Position numbers and translations under genes: made by a program
Part shown: in pieces, positions 5,262 to 5,811 of the stretch
Position numbering within the stretch: the stretch's first letter is position 1
Layout: each line of letters starts with the position of its first letter
The notes under the pieces: model-generated
The model's input: the letters and a program-made list of their open reading frames with translations, nothing else
What the model was told of the DNA's origin: nothing
Database searches by the model: none
Source: Nitrospinota bacterium
Lineage (GTDB): Bacteria; Nitrospinota; Nitrospinia; Nitrospinales; Nitrospinaceae
NCBI GenBank assembly: GCA_027298165.1
Contig: JAPUGN010000176.1
Location: 1-5,811, forward strand
Reading direction: 5' to 3'
Length of the DNA: 5,811 nucleotides

Positions 5262-5811
5262 TCACTTGGGGGCCAACCCGGCGGAAAACCCGGTTTTAGA
5301 GCGAATATCGATAACCACATGCTTGAGAACATCGGCCACCTGCTCCATTTCCTCGGCCCGGTTCCCCCGCCCCAGACTGATTCTAATAGTCTGAACCATA
5401 AGGTCCTCCGGAACCGCCATCGCTCCCAGAACCTCCGAAGGCAAAACCGACCCGGAACTGCAGGCAGTGCCGGTCGACACGGAAATCCCCTCAAGATCAA
5501 GACGGATCATGAGGGTTTGGCCTTCCACCCCATCAAATCCCAGATAGAGGGTATTGGGCAAGTGAAACTCAGGATGCCCATAAAATTGAATATTTGGAAT
5601 ATGTTTATTAATATTTTGGCTGAGATTATTCCGTAACTGGATCAAATGCGCACAATCCGCTTCCAGCCGGGAACGTGCGATCTCCGCCGCCTTGCCGAGG
5701 CCAACGATCCCGGGAACATTTTCCGTCCCTCCCCTGCGCTTTTTCTCCTGACCGCCCCCAGTCAGCATGGGTGCCAGTGGCGGCGTTCCATGGCGAATAT
5801 ATAGAGCGCCC
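5262..5811 (-). CDS. Cysteine desulfurase (NifS/IscS type), C-terminal half, cut by the window edge
   Basis: A PLP-dependent enzyme that removes sulfur from L-cysteine as a protein persulfide for iron-sulfur clusters, tRNA thiolation or other sulfur acceptors; cytoplasmic. The window shows the last 182 residues of an expected 380-400; the N-terminus and PLP lysine lie past 5811. Seen: GALYIRHGTPPLAPM at the edge, GGGQEKKRRGGTENVPGIVG (18-37 of the visible part), YGHPEFHLPNTLYLGFDGVEG (about 77-97), the catalytic cysteine at visible residue 117 in STGTACSSG (codon 5460-5462), and TIRISLGRGNRAEEME (141-156) with the conserved arginine that binds the substrate carboxylate. The ATG at 5768 is internal, since the conserved GALYIR segment precedes it in frame. 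The SSG loop and the lack of an IscS-like C-terminal tail fit a NifS-like group I enzyme; choosing nifS or iscS is not justified. No IscU or IscR gene follows, and the next gene has its own likely promoter. Confidence 0.95.
   Translation of the reverse strand, partial: GALYIRHGTPPLAPMLTGGGQEKKRRGGTENVPGIVGLGKAAEIARSRLEADCAHLIQLRNNLSQNINKHIPNIQFYGHPEFHLPNTLYLGFDGVEGQTLMIRLDLEGISVSTGTACSSGSVLPSEVLGAMAVPEDLMVQTIRISLGRGNRAEEMEQVADVLKHVVIDIRSKTGFSAGLAPK

Noticed and set aside
5138..5500. In-frame N-terminal extension of the lipoprotein reading frame up to an ATG at 5500
   Set aside because: The extension lies mostly antiphase within the cysteine desulfurase coding region, is Arg/Trp/Pro-rich with no family resemblance, and would bury the signal peptide and lipobox. 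The ATG at 5137 has its own ribosome-binding site.
5262..5768. ATG at 5768 as the start of a short cysteine desulfurase
   Set aside because: Conserved desulfurase sequence (GALYIRHG) continues in the same frame upstream to the window edge, so the gene is cut by the window and not truncated by mutation.
1..5811. CRISPR array, tRNA, insertion sequence or phage signature
   Set aside because: No direct-repeat array, cloverleaf, transposase motif or terminal inverted repeat was seen on either strand; coding density by ordinary housekeeping and envelope genes explains nearly all of the window.

Overview
The window is a compact stretch of a Gram-negative genome with every recognisable gene on the minus strand. 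Read in the direction of transcription (high to low coordinates) it holds: the C-terminal half of a group I (NifS/IscS-type) cysteine desulfurase; a CpoB/YbgF-like outer-membrane lipoprotein with a coiled coil and tetratricopeptide repeats; a GT4 glycosyltransferase; a WcaJ-type polyprenyl-phosphate sugar-1-phosphate transferase; KdsB (CMP-Kdo synthetase); and the N-terminal 204 residues of PyrG (CTP synthase). KdsB and a lipoprotein signal peptide with an outer-membrane-type +2 residue indicate a Gram-negative, LPS-making cell. The kdsB-pyrG pairing is frequent in Deltaproteobacteria-like lineages and in some others such as Chlamydia. With base composition around half GC by eye, I would guess a deltaproteobacterial or Nitrospinota-like bacterium, but the window cannot settle this.

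Layout. At 5262-5811 is the cysteine desulfurase, cut by the window edge. A 124-base gap follows (5138-5261), with a convincing extended -10 promoter whose -35 box directly abuts the desulfurase stop codon. The lipoprotein (4043-5137) therefore probably has its own transcription start. A 65-base gap (3978-4042) carries a perfect 6-bp hairpin and then a glycosyltransferase start with no visible Shine-Dalgarno. From there the genes are packed: glycosyltransferase and sugar transferase overlap by 17 bases, sugar transferase and kdsB by 11 bases, and kdsB and pyrG are 31 bases apart.

How the genes fit together. The sugar transferase would load the first sugar phosphate onto a polyprenyl phosphate in the inner membrane, and the GT4 enzyme would add a following sugar on the cytoplasmic face. 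KdsB uses CTP to activate Kdo for the LPS inner core, and PyrG makes that CTP. The four-gene run thus couples surface-glycan initiation and extension to Kdo activation and its nucleotide supply. The lipoprotein is the least understood element: a periplasm-facing anchor with an acidic N-terminal region carrying three similar D-x-F-F motifs, then a coiled coil, a strongly basic linker and a TPR domain. It is not next to tol-pal genes in this window.

I saw no clearly novel system here. The best leads are the lipoprotein's repeat motif and charge layout, the promoter, and the leader hairpin with an SD-less start. No tRNA, rRNA, CRISPR, insertion sequence or phage gene was recognised.
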